Below are positions 26,385-35,834 of a stretch of DNA of 64,000 bases, piece after piece. The notes below the pieces were generated by a model, which made no database searches, was not told the origin of the DNA, and saw only the letters and a program-made list of their open reading frames with translations. Position 1 is the stretch's first letter; every line of letters begins with the position of its first letter. The DNA comes from Effrenium voratum (taxonomy: Eukaryota > Sar > Dinophyceae > Suessiales > Symbiodiniaceae): the NCBI GenBank assembly GCA_963377175.1, contig CAUJNA010003749.1, positions 1,135,383-1,199,382 of the forward strand, in the 5' to 3' direction. The position numbers were made by a program, and so were the translations under genes.

Positions 26385-26900
26385 TGACATGCATACATAC
26401 ATACATACATACATACATACATACATACATACATACATACATACATACATACATACATACATACATACATACATACATACATACATACATACTCACACAT
26501 ACATACATGCATACATGCATGCAGACATACACACAAACACACTCGCATATACACACACACACATGCACACATACATACATACATGCATGCATGCATTCAT
26601 ACATACTGACATACTGTCATACTGCTATATTGACATACATACATACAGACAGACAGACACACATGCAGACATGCAGACATGCAGGCATGCAGACATACAG
26701 ACATGTAGACATACAGACATACGGATATGCGGGCATGCCGGCATGCAGACGTACAGACATACAGACATACAGACATACAGGCATACAGGCATACACACAC
26801 ACACACATGTATATGTACACCCATACACACATACACACATATACATGCATGCATACATGCATGCATACATACCTGCATACCTACATTGCTACATTCCTAC
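26385..26900. repeat. (CATA)n tract, pure then degenerate
   Basis: Pure CATA from about 26390 to 26492, then interrupted CATG/CAGA/CACA variants to 26900. Long ORFs here are repeat shadows. Confidence 0.95.
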
Positions 26901-27214
26901 ATGCCTATGTACAAAGGGTGTCAGTACCCCTCAAAGGTCTTGTTAAGCATCACCTGTTGGAAAGGTTGGTTTGCAGTAACTTTACTTTGCATGCAGTGAT
27001 GTTAAACCGGACATGTTGGGAACCTTCCTGAAATTGAGACTGGTTCCCTTTTTGTTTGGACCGGTCTTGGTTTCACCAACAGCCTAGGCGGGAACATGGA
27101 GCAAATTGCACCCAACGCCAGAAACCCTGTTATTGGGGCAAACCACCCACCAACTGGAGCATATGATTTTGTCCATCGCTACTTTTTGGATCCCTTGAGC
27201 AACCCGGAATAGGG

Positions 27215-27295
27215 CCCGTTCGCGAACAGGCGCGGCGCAAAGAGATTGAGGACCTTCAGGAGAAGAAGCAGAAAAGCGAGGAGATGTCTTGTGGG
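27215..27295 (+). CDS. Exon-like island, coiled coil
   Basis: Reads REQARRKEIEDLQEKKQKSE then EMSC; classic charged coiled coil, too short for a long-ORF scan. Confidence 0.5.
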
Positions 27296-27689
27296 CGGCT
27301 CGCCCGGGGGGTCCAAACATACTAAGGTCAAGACATTCACCGCCTGCCGCCCGCCGACTTGTTTCCCCAAATACCGCCGGGCCTCAAGGTTGAGCATCAA
27401 TTTGACACCCTGGCGTGGAAATCAGGTCTCATGCTGGGTGTTCTTGGTGTGTCATCCCATGTTGCTAGATTGTTCTAGGTTCCTGTGTCGCATTCACTTG
27501 GACCTGCCCAAGCCGACCTTTTTTACAGTTTTGTTTGAAGCCTTGTGACCCACTGCGACCAACCCAGGTAGGTTCCTTTCAACAAATTGTGAAGGGGTTC
27601 CCCCCATGTTTGAACTTGTTCAACAACTTTTCTGGAGCGGTTTCCCTCAAAGGTCCACGACATGCCCAAGAAAAAACAGCTCCGTCTTC

Positions 27690-27795
27690 CCGCAAAGCCA
27701 GTGGATCGCAAATCGCCAGGAGGAGGCGAGCAAAACGCAGGCCGATGAGAAGGAATTCTCCGAGACCCAGGCGTTTCGGGATCAGCTGCCCTACG
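27690..27795 (+). CDS. Exon-like island
   Basis: Reads PQSQWIANRQEEASKTQADE then KEFSETQAFRDQLP; charged and helical like its neighbours. Confidence 0.45.
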
Positions 27796-28308
27796 CGCAT
27801 GGCCTTGGCTTTTGGGAACCTTTCCAAAAGGAAAGTTGCCGAAAAGGAAAGTTGCCTGTGCACTTGTAGCTAGGTAGCTAGGTATGGGCACATGATATAA
27901 AAAACTAGGTCTTAGGTTTCCGGTTTCTGTTGGCCAAGAGAAACCTCCTTGAAAGTGAGTAGTCCTGGTTGGATGGGAATGCTACTTTGGTGCTGCCTCC
28001 CAGGAAGATCCTGCCCGAAGGTCCAGGGAGTATGTTGAACGGATGTGTGGCTTCTTATATGTTATCTTCTAGAAGTTATCTTCTTTGAGCCCCGTTCGTG
28101 TTAAGCCGGCGGGTTCCTTGTTTGAACGGCATTCTTCGGGCCAAACAGGCTTCCAAGTCGCTGGGCTCCCCCCAAACTGAAGCCACTAGCCAAACGCTGG
28201 GCTATGTACCGCCTCATGGTCCAAAAGCCACATGGGATTGTAAAATAACCCCGCGCCTTTTAATTATGAAGGGACGTGCCCCTGAATGGCGCTTGCTTAA
28301 AAAACCCC

Positions 28309-28340
28309 GCAAAACGATAAGAGTAAAAAAAAGCGATAAC
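28309..28340 (+). repeat. CGATAAC dispersed motif, copy 1
   Basis: GCAAAACGATAAGAG then an A-run then GCGATAAC. Nearly the same sequence in the same orientation occurs at 34068-34097, and a relative at 31163-31197. Confidence 0.6.
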
Positions 28341-28439
28341 AGGGCTTTCATGGGGTTGTTTGAAGTGCACCTTTCCATCTTGTCGGATGTTGCTGTGGAG
28401 GTGGCTTTGGGCTTATAGGTGCTGTTTTGCCTGCTGGGT

Positions 28440-28600
28440 GCCATGGCCCCGGCTGTGGATGTAATGTCGGTGTGCCAGCCTCCGGCATTGGACGTGCCGT
28501 CCGTGTGCCACGTCAAAGCCTGTGATTTGGCAGCACTGGTGCACAGAATGAGGACTGTCACCAAATTGGCATCAATTTTGAATACTGGTTGCAAGGTACG
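28440..28600 (+). CDS. Exon-like island ending at GGTACG
   Basis: Reads MAPAVDVMSVCQPPALDVPS then VCHVKACDLAALVHRMRTVT and on to ILNTGC, with AAGGTACG following. The opposite strand is also open over this stretch, so orientation is not certain. Confidence 0.35.
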
Positions 28601-29079
28601 GGCAAAATGAAGCCCGCCGTATGGAGCGCAAAGTGGGCCGTTTGGACAACGCAGTGTGACTCTCGGCAGGGTGGGAAGCATCAGTGCCACCATTGGCATG
28701 CTTGTGTGTGTGTGTATTTGTGTAAGTCGCATATTGGGACTGCATCTCGCCCAAGGACAGCGAGATGTTGACCAACGAGTTTCGGCCGAGGGCTTCGCAC
28801 CATGTGTGCATCCTGCCACGTGTCAGCAGTTAATGAGGGAGAAGTGTGGCTCAGAGGATTGGATTCGCATGTGACCCAATCTGTTTTGCTTGGCCGAGTT
28901 ACCAGAACGCCTGGCTGGAATCATCGTGCCTTTCAAAAACAATGCGGAAGCTTCAGGACTGGCCATTGGTCCGCCAGTGGCTCTAAAGACACATTAGGGC
29001 CCCCGCTTCAAAACGGACTAGTAGCTCCCCAAAACCAGTAGTTGGCAGCCGCACAGAGTGTTCTTGGGCCTGTCCTCAG

Positions 29080-29880
29080 GAGGCACCGCCGAAGAAAGCG
29101 GCGTGTGCTCACGCGCCGGCTGGTTCAGCTGCAGCGCCGGCGGCACCCGCACCTCTGGCTTCTGCACCGGCGGCTCAGGCACCCATGGAGGCGGCGGCTC
29201 AGGCACCCGCACCTCTCACCTCTGCACCGGTGGCTCAGGCACCCGCACTTCTTACTTCTGCACCGGCGGCTCAGGCACCCGCACCTCTCACTTCTGCACC
29301 GGCGGCTCAGGCACCCGCACTTCTTACTGCTGCACCGGCGGCTCAGGCACCCGCACCTCTCACCTCTGCACCGGTGGCTCAGGCACCCGCACTTCTTACT
29401 TCTGCACCGGCGGCTCAGGCACCCGCACCTCTCACTTCTGCACCGGTGGCTCAGGCACCCGCACTTCTTACTTCTGCACCGGCGGCTCAGGCACCCGCAC
29501 CTCTCACTTCTGCACCGGCGGCTCAGGCACCCGCACTTCTTACTTCTGCACCGGCGGCTCAGGCACCCGCACCTCTCACCTCTGCACCGGTGGCTCAGGC
29601 ACCCGCACTTCTTACTTCTGCACCGGCGGCTCCGGCTCAGGCTCCTGCACCTGCTTTGCAGTCACCTGCTGCCAAGCTGACAGAGCCTCTTGCTCAGAGC
29701 ACGCCCGCAAAGCGACCGTTTGCAGCTGTGGAAACTTCGCCCGTGCAGACAAAGGGGTACAAACGCTTCCGTGCAAAGATGCCAGAGCCAGTGGAGTTTC
29801 AGGAGGCCCTGCAGGCGGGTCATGTCCGCGCGCGCGCGCGCGTGGAAGACGCCTCTTGCTTGGCGCGGCAAAACACTTAA
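29080..29880 (+). CDS. Ala/Pro-rich 12-residue tandem-repeat coding exon
   Basis: Starts after TGTCCTCAG (AG at 29078-29079) and runs open to TAA at 29880. After EAPPKKAACAHAPAG the sequence settles into a 12-residue repeat, AQAPAPLTSAPA alternating with AQAPALLTSAPA or -APV, encoded by a 36-bp tandem DNA repeat. It then becomes a Lys/Arg-containing unique end (TKGYKRFRAKMPEPVEF). Probably disordered; function unknown. It sits just upstream of the small Cys-rich ORF and the transposase-like ORF, possibly exons of one gene. Confidence 0.55.
   Translation, partial: EAPPKKAACAHAPAGSAAAPAAPAPLASAPAAQAPMEAAAQAPAPLTSAPVAQAPALLTSAPAAQAPAPLTSAPAAQAPALLTAAPAAQAPAPLTSAPVAQAPALLTSAPAAQAPAPLTSAPVAQAPALLTSAPAAQAPAPLTSAPAAQAPALLTSAPAAQAPAPLTSAPVAQAPALLTSAPAAPAQAPAPALQSPAAKLTEPLAQSTPAKRPFAAVETSPVQTKGYKRFRAKMPEPVEFQEALQAGHVRARARVEDASCLARQNT
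29140..29640 (+). repeat. 36-bp coding minisatellite
   Basis: Tandem units of the type GCACCCGCACCTCTCACTTC followed by TGCACCGGCGGCTCAG, about 13 copies. C/T variants at a few positions make two alternating unit types. 36 bp keeps the reading frame, giving a 12-residue repeat. Confidence 0.9.
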
Positions 29881-29946
29881 GAGAGCAGCGTGCTTTGTTT
29901 CAGGTTTGTGTCCCTGGTTACAAGCCATTTACAGCCACGCCAAACC

Positions 29947-30228
29947 ATGAGTTCTAATGAGCACTGCAAGGTGTGCGGGGGGCAACGACATCAAGTGAAG
30001 TGGGGCGAGGTGCGGTCAGCTGAGCGCACCCAGGCTAGCATTCCGCGTGGGAGCTTGTGCTATTGCTGCGTCAGAGCCGCGAAAGATTTTGGCTTGAGAT
30101 GCCGATCGTACACGGTGTACCGCAAAGCGGGCGCCTTGTCAGTGTGGCGCGCGCGTTCCCTTCTGGAGCGCAGAAAGCTCAGCAATTACAGCGGGGACAC
30201 CTGCAATTGCGGCACTTGCTTGGGTTGA
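29947..30228 (+). CDS. Small Cys-rich zinc-binding-like ORF, possible exon
   Basis: 93 residues from ATG 29947. CKVCGG near the N-terminus, CYCC after about 30 residues, and CNCGTC at the end look like a zinc-binding knuckle of unknown family. It is Arg-rich in between (RRKLS, RSLLERR). It ends TGA at 30228, but a splice junction shortly before that cannot be excluded. It lies between the Ala/Pro repeat exon and the transposase-like ORF. Confidence 0.45.
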   Translation: MSSNEHCKVCGGQRHQVKWGEVRSAERTQASIPRGSLCYCCVRAAKDFGLRCRSYTVYRKAGALSVWRARSLLERRKLSNYSGDTCNCGTCLG

Positions 30229-30969
30229 TTGTGCATAGCAGGTTCTGGGGCAGTTTTTGTAACTGCAGCAAGCGCCGGGGGACACGGGCAAAAGAACGCA
30301 GCGTTGACTGGCCCTTTTCCCGCCTCTGGACAACGAAGCCCAAAAACACACCTTAGTAATAAACCAGGTGTTCGGAGGGCACTAGCCGACTGGCAGCTCA
30401 GAGGATGTCATTAGTAGGCACCAAGAGATTTTCCAACAAATCTGGCTCGGCGCAAGTGGACTATTTTCCTTTAAAAGGGACTCTCTGGTGGTCCATGTTA
30501 GTGGACAGGGTAATTGTGTTCTGTGGCTGTTTTAAATGGACACCTCAAGGAAAACCACTTATTTTGAATTGCTCATATGGCTGGGGTCTGTTCGCATTCA
30601 CTTGTGGCAGCTTAATTTGCGTCGTGGGGCCAGGCCGGCCGAGTTGGTGGGGGGACTCCGGGCTTTTGGCAGAGCGCTTGCAATTGGGTATGTCTCAAAA
30701 CAGGGCATGTCTCCAATTTCTTGTTTTCCTTTTAGCTTCCCTGAAAAAAACGAACCTGAGAAAGGGTACCCTGATCGGAGCCCATGTACTTTGACTGTAC
30801 TTTGGCGCAAGCGTTTGGACACCATTTCGTTCATATAAATATAAAATCACAAATATATATATATATATATATATATTTATGTGTGTGTGTTGCATACATA
30901 TGTATATGAGGATTGCCCCAAAACCCCCATGCACCGGGATTTCTATGTTTTTGGCTAAAGGAGGCGGAA

Positions 30970-31050
30970 AACCCGAGCCGGCAGGGGGATTCGAGCCTGG
31001 GACCTCTGTTTTGCAACGCCGGCTCCCCGAAGACTATTTCTAGTGGAACT
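30970..31050 (-). repeat. tRNA-related SINE-like head
   Basis: On the minus strand this reads ...TAGTCTTCGGGGAGC...GTTGCAAAAC-AGAGGTCCC-AGGCTCGAATCC. The last part is a good B-box (GGTTCGAATCC type) preceded by AGAGGTCCC as in tRNA-Cys, and TGCA is in anticodon position. The arms do not fold into a clean cloverleaf, so a SINE or pseudo-tRNA is more likely than a functional tRNA. Confidence 0.4.
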
Positions 31051-31162
31051 CGGGCAAGTTGTAGGCGCGCAGTTTGTCCACGCATGTTCTGCGGTCAGAC
31101 TCGAGGCCTAGCGTGCCAAAAGTGTGACTTTGGAGCACAGCAGCCATCCCGAAACGGGGTTC

Positions 31163-31197
31163 CAAAACGATACCGGAACGATAACGAAAACGATAAC
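31163..31197 (+). repeat. CGATAAC dispersed motif, copy 2 (upstream of transposase-like gene)
   Basis: CAAAACGATACCGGAACGATAACGAAAACGATAAC: three CGATA(A/C)C units in 35 bases, about 190 bp upstream of the transposase-like ATG. It is followed by GTTTGG, as copy 3 is followed by ACGTTTGG. Confidence 0.5.
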
Positions 31198-31382
31198 GTT
31201 TGGTCACAAAATGTGACTTGCCACAGCATGGCCCACATCGCCAACATGCCTATGCTCTGGCTACAGGTTTTACACGGAGGCGTGGAAGCGTGTCAACGGA
31301 CAGAAGTGCAGCTAGCTAGTGCTACTGAAGGTAAGCTTTCTGGTCTGCCGTTGCTCTTGTTGGGCGCGCCCCCCCCAGAGCT

Positions 31383-33956
31383 ATGGATGCGGCTGCGGTT
31401 TCGCGGCTCCAAAAGACATTGCTGCAGCACCCTCAAGTGGGCCCCAGATTGAAGGCGCTGGCGCAGCGCGCGGTCCCTGGCAAGGCCAAATTTGCGGACT
31501 TGACCAAGGAGCAGCAGAGGTGGATCTTCAACGCGCTGAAGAACAAGTCGCTGAAGGAGCACTACCATTTGGAGGAGGGTTCTGGAAACATTGTGGTCAA
31601 AAGCGCTCTCGGTCTACTGGCTGTGCTGGGCGACGAGCAGGCTGCCGCAAGCTCAGTGGTTGACCAGGCTGTTGTTGCTGCGGAAGCACCGGCGCCAAAG
31701 GCGAGCCCAGCTCCAGCGGAGAGCCGGGCGTCGGCGCCCCGGAAGCGCAAAATGACAGCAAGCACTTCCAGAAAAAAGAGAGCTCAGCCAGCGCTTGGCA
31801 AGAGATGCTCCGCGGCTGCAGACCTTGCCCGGCGGGTGCTACACCACGGTCGGCAGCAGCGAGGCTTGGTGTCAAAGTTGCTGAAGAAGCTTGTGGCGCG
31901 GGTCGACACCACCTTCCCCGGCATGAAGCAAGAACTCCTACGCGACGAGCCCGTTGTTGATAATGTCATCGTGCGGACGCTTGGCAAGCTCAGAGAAGAG
32001 GCCACGCAGCGAGGTTTCCAAAGCATCGCCATTGCGGACTTGGACTTCGTTATGTCAAATGAGAGAACCTGGCCAAGGAGTTTCTTGCAGAAGCACGGCT
32101 ATTGCATTGGCAGACGGGCTTGGAGGACGCTGCAAGGCGAACGTTTCCAAGGTGGCGCCACGGCGGAAAGCCGGCGGCTATGGGAACGATCCCGGCAAGG
32201 CGGAGCACCTAGCAAGGTGTCTGCAGCGACACTGGCTGTCACGCGTGCAGTGCTTGAGAGGAATTCCAAACCTGGCAGCAAGGTGGCGAGCGTCCACCAG
32301 AATGCAGATGGCAGCTTCGGCCGAGCTCGCCCAAGAGGCGACCAAGCTGACGAACGAGTGGTGCCTGGCCAGTCGCTGTTGGCAACTCCAGCCCGCATGT
32401 GGTCTGAGAATGAGGAATTGCAAAGCCTGTTCAGCCGCACCAGTTTCTACAAGGTGTTGAAGAAGCACTTTGCAGATTTTCGCGAAGGCCATCGCGACAC
32501 AGATGTGTGCAGCCATTGCCAGTGCTATTGGCGGCACTTGGTCCCACGGTTTCACCAAGACTGGGCAACAGTTCAGAATGACCTCAAGAGTGTGTACCCG
32601 AACTATTTTGACCATTTCAATCCCTCGAACTTTGCCGACTGCGGAGAGGAGGCAGACGCCGCGTGCAAGTACATCAATTCTCACTGCGCCAGGTACCGCG
32701 AGGAGCGAGAGCGCAGCGGATGCGACCGATTACAGCTGCACACATTTACAGAAGCGCCGGCGCTGGTGCTGCTCCGAGGACATCGGTCTTTGCTGCGCAG
32801 CTATTTGTGGCACATGTTGTCAGCAAGGCGCCAGCAGGAGTGCTTGAAAAAGTTGATGACTCCTGAAGGTTTGCCGCTCGAGGACTCGCTCTTGGTGTTT
32901 GATTGGCGTGAAAAGATACGCTTGCCAGTGGGGCCACAAGAGACTGGAGACATGTGGCACGCCCAGCAGAAGTATGCAATCAGCTGCTTCGGGTGCTGTG
33001 TTTTTCAGTGGGAACAGCTGCCGGGAGACGAGGCCAAGATGAGGCAAACCTATTTGATGCTGATCTCAGAAATCCGTGAGCAAACTGCAGAGGCTTCCAA
33101 CCTTATGCTGGAGCAGGTGCTCGCAATGGCAAATGTGTCCCGAGCTGGTTGCCTTCATTTCTTCAGTGACTGTGGCCCTCATTTTCGGAGCGCGGAGTCA
33201 TTGCACCACCGAGTGATGCAAGTGTGCTTCCAGCGGAAGCAGACCGTGCGAGTCAATTTCCTTGGCGAACAGCACGGCAAGTCCTTGCTGGACGGCGCTT
33301 TTGGGACTACAGGCATGCACGGGTGGCTTGGACGCTACGCGTTGAAGAAGCCAATTCATAGCTTGGACCATTTGCTCACTGCCTTCAAAGCAGGTGCGGA
33401 TGAGGCAATGGCGTTGGACCCCGAAGGCCCACGGTGGCTTTGCGAGAAGGTTGATTTCGGCACTCATCGCGCTTCTGAAGTTGGCTTGTTTGTCTCTACT
33501 GGCTTCAAGATTACACGAACATATTGCATGATGGCTTTGAAGCCTGCAAGCAGAGCGAAAAAACCAGTGGTGCACAACTTGGTCTTTTCGGACATCGCAA
33601 TACCTGCTGAAGGAGCCATGTCGTATCAGATCCAGATGCACACCAGAGAAGAGCCCTTGGAGTGGAAGCGCTCGTACCTGGAAGGAGAGAAGACCTGGGA
33701 ACTTGAGCCGCCGAACCCTGGAGACACCACCCAGCTGTGCCGCAAGCATGAAAGCCAGAAGGCGCGGCCGCCCCCCGATGGTCTACGGCCAGTCAAAACT
33801 TTTCACGAACGAGCACAGAGCAAGGCGCGCCGGGCAGCCCGCGACAAGGTTCGCCTGCAACGGCAGCTCCTTGCGTTGCGCGGGGAAGCCTCCCCTCAAG
33901 ATGAGGGTGGTACTTCCAGCTCTGACAGTGATAGCTCTAGCGCAGAGTCTGACTAA
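31383..33956 (+). CDS. DDE-type transposase-like protein, intact 857-residue ORF
   Basis: A single open frame from ATG 31383 to TAA. The N-terminal 85 residues are helical and basic. About 90-145 is Ala/Ser/Pro and Lys/Arg-rich with a likely nuclear-localisation stretch (RKRKM, RKKRAQ). About 150-330 is helical and possibly DNA-binding. A CSHC pair lies at 376-379. Candidate catalytic residues are D507 in LLVFDWREKIRLP, D596 in CLHFFSDCGPHFRS and E629 in VNFLGEQHGKSLLDGAFG. The order D...D...E and the (E)xHGKS-x3-DG signature resemble cut-and-paste transposase-derived proteins whose last motif reads SHGKG-x-(C/A)DG. The tail is basic then acidic Ser/Asp. I could not identify terminal inverted repeats flanking it, so it may be domesticated or a non-autonomous remnant. 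An AG lies 8 bases before the ATG (CCCCCCAGAGCT), so an upstream exon is possible. Confidence 0.7.
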   Translation: MDAAAVSRLQKTLLQHPQVGPRLKALAQRAVPGKAKFADLTKEQQRWIFNALKNKSLKEHYHLEEGSGNIVVKSALGLLAVLGDEQAAASSVVDQAVVAAEAPAPKASPAPAESRASAPRKRKMTASTSRKKRAQPALGKRCSAAADLARRVLHHGRQQRGLVSKLLKKLVARVDTTFPGMKQELLRDEPVVDNVIVRTLGKLREEATQRGFQSIAIADLDFVMSNERTWPRSFLQKHGYCIGRRAWRTLQGERFQGGATAESRRLWERSRQGGAPSKVSAATLAVTRAVLERNSKPGSKVASVHQNADGSFGRARPRGDQADERVVPGQSLLATPARMWSENEELQSLFSRTSFYKVLKKHFADFREGHRDTDVCSHCQCYWRHLVPRFHQDWATVQNDLKSVYPNYFDHFNPSNFADCGEEADAACKYINSHCARYREERERSGCDRLQLHTFTEAPALVLLRGHRSLLRSYLWHMLSARRQQECLKKLMTPEGLPLEDSLLVFDWREKIRLPVGPQETGDMWHAQQKYAISCFGCCVFQWEQLPGDEAKMRQTYLMLISEIREQTAEASNLMLEQVLAMANVSRAGCLHFFSDCGPHFRSAESLHHRVMQVCFQRKQTVRVNFLGEQHGKSLLDGAFGTTGMHGWLGRYALKKPIHSLDHLLTAFKAGADEAMALDPEGPRWLCEKVDFGTHRASEVGLFVSTGFKITRTYCMMALKPASRAKKPVVHNLVFSDIAIPAEGAMSYQIQMHTREEPLEWKRSYLEGEKTWELEPPNPGDTTQLCRKHESQKARPPPDGLRPVKTFHERAQSKARRAARDKVRLQRQLLALRGEASPQDEGGTSSSDSDSSSAESD

Positions 33957-34854
33957 ACCAGTTAGCTTGCTGCTCGCGCTTGCTTGCTTGAGCTTCTTGG
34001 CAGAGCTACAGTCACTGCACGCTGTGCTAGCCTTCCTTTGATTTGAGCATGCACTTTGCAAACCCCTGCAAAACGATAAGAGTAAAAAAACGATAACACG
34101 TTTGGGGGACAGCTAAATTGTCACGGGGTTTTTTTACAACCCCACATGCTGATTGCACAGGGCACATGCTGATTGCACACCAGGCACCAATTTCCGGATG
34201 ATCAACGGCCAATGTTTGTTAGTTGCCCACAACCCCCTATGTAACACCCAACCGACCTTTACTTAGATGATTGTAGACTTGGCAGATCTAGTTTTCAACC
34301 CCAAGCCTGCTTCTGTTTAGCCCCAAGTTGTTCACCCAGCATCGCCTTTCCAATGATCATGTTGAAAGAACCTGCTGTCCACTTCCACCTTTTTCACAAG
34401 TGGCCGGGTGGTTGTTTTCACACAGCTGTTGCCCAGTCTACCCGTTTTCTGCGCAGTTGTTCTGTGGGTGAAACGGGGCATCCTTTTTTCACAGACCCTT
34501 TTTCCACTTCCTCCTTGCGGTCCCTGGGTACCCCGCCTTTCAACAGGCAGGCAACACAAGTGTCCATAGTTCGGACAGCCCAAGTTGTTCTTTTTCGCGG
34601 CCCCGAAACTCAGCTGGTTTTGGAAGGCACTCCAACTCCCAACCCCCAGAACCCACATGGTGGCGCCTTGTCCAAAAAAGGGGAGCCCCTCGGCTCGTTT
34701 TTTCCGCGTGATACGCGCTCCATCCGCGCTCCATCCGCGTTTTCTCGTTTTCTCCTTCTGTCCCTTCTTCCTCCGCGTTTTTGTTTCACTCCCCCTGAAA
34801 ATCAGAACCCACGGGGCCCCCTGCAAACGGATCGCTCGGATCGCCGGGTTCCTT
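33957..34854. other. Non-coding stretch between transposase-like gene and next exon island
   Basis: Holds the CGATAAC motif copy 3 and a local direct repeat CACATGCTGATTGCACA at about 34143-34181. Otherwise no convincing gene. Confidence 0.5.
34068..34097 (+). repeat. CGATAAC dispersed motif, copy 3 (downstream of transposase-like gene)
   Basis: GCAAAACGATAAGAG then A-run then CGATAAC, 110 bp after the transposase-like stop. It is directly repeated relative to copies 1 and 2, not inverted, so it is not a terminal inverted repeat. Confidence 0.6.
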
Positions 34855-34985
34855 CCGCGAGAGGCGGCGGAGCGGGAGCGTCTGAAGGCTGAGTTCGAAG
34901 CGCTGGAGAGCAGCGCCACGGCCAAGGCCAAAGCGGACGCCAGCCGCGTGCTGGAGCTGCAGGCGACTCGAAAATCGGATGCGAG
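34855..34985 (+). CDS. Coiled-coil exon-like island just upstream of the retrotransposon
   Basis: Reads REAAERERLKAEFEALESSA then TAKAKADASRVLELQATRKS. It lies 275 bp before the insertion. Together with the similar island at 58255 it suggests the retroelement interrupts an intron of one plus-strand gene. Confidence 0.5.
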
Positions 34986-35255
34986 CGGCGGTTGGGGGCG
35001 GGGCGGCGATCGGTTTTTGGGGCCTCAGAAGTTGGGGGAAATGTTCAACCAGAGGCTCCAATTCGATTTTTGGGCCTCTGAAGTTGGGGGGATTTTCAAC
35101 CAACACATCCAGCGGGCTTGGCATCAACATGCAGGGGTCACCCCAACCTGAGGCCCAGAGGCTCCAATTCGATTGACGCGCCTTCGAACAACCTGGTTAG
35201 ACCCCCAACCAAAACGGGGTGTCTAATGTCTTCCATTGGGTCGGGTCTTCCGAAG

Positions 35256-35260
35256 AATTG
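35256..35260. repeat. Target site duplication, left copy (AATTG)
   Basis: AATTG immediately precedes the TG of the 5' LTR and is repeated immediately after the CA of the 3' LTR. A 5-bp duplication is typical of Ty1/copia integrases. Confidence 0.92.
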
Positions 35261-35738
35261 TGTTTTTGGGGGCATGTAGTTTTATCGCAACATGTTTCAA
35301 TGCCACGGCCAACGCGCCGTTTGGCTCAAGCTTTTAACCACGGCAACTCTGTTCCCGCCATAAACGTCGGCGCCACGACAGCGGCACGTGCCGCCCATCT
35401 AGCGGAAAAGGACACCGTTGGCTGGGCAGGCGGTGGCTGGGTGGCCACGGTTTTGGGTCAGGACTTAGGGTTGGTGGTTCGCTTTCTGCTGCTTGTTTTT
35501 GTTCTCGCTTGGTTAATTGCTTTGCTCGCTTCGCTCGCTTGGTTTGCTTGGTTGGTTCCCTTTCCTGTTTGGGAACGGCTGTTAAACAGGAATCCCCTTT
35601 GTTATTTGCTTGTGTGGTTCTTTGCCAGCCGAGGGCACCGCTTTGCCCTTGGGACTGGGGGGCTTAAACCTTCTCTTCTTGTTGGTGGGATTGGGCCGGT
35701 TTACTCTCTCCCGAAACTTTGTTTCAAACCCTTTCGCA
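35261..35738 (+). repeat. 5' LTR
   Basis: This 478-bp repeat is identical by eye to 57438-57915. It starts TGTTTTTGGG and ends CTTTCGCA, the canonical TG...CA termini. It contains TTTGGCTCAAG at 35320-35330, matching the last 11 bases of the dinoflagellate spliced leader. A long open frame runs through the LTR in both copies, but it reads into unrelated flanking sequence and is probably incidental. Confidence 0.95.
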
Positions 35739-35756
35739 GGTTATCAGCCGTAGGAT
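35739..35756 (+). promoter_or_regulatory. Candidate primer binding site after the 5' LTR
   Basis: The bases right after the LTR read GGTTATCAGCCG. This resembles the initiator-Met tRNA complement used by many copia elements (TGGTATCAGAGC) only with one inserted T and a divergent end. Position is right and the match is imperfect. A half-tRNA or internal tRNA primer, as in Drosophila copia, is also possible. Confidence 0.35.
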
Positions 35757-35834
35757 TCGTCCTCGGTTGGCACCGCGAACCCCATTTAATAACAACCCTG
35801 CAGGCGCCGTTTTCCATAGGCTACTGTAGGACTC

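Noticed and set aside
26258..27031. Open frames over the CATA tract
   Set aside because: Tetranucleotide repeat shadows (His/Thr/Tyr or Cys/Met/Val periodicity).
28214..28819. Minus-strand 201-codon ORF
   Set aside because: Composition is unconvincing, it crosses the CGATAAC repeat, and the plus strand reads better at 28440-28600.
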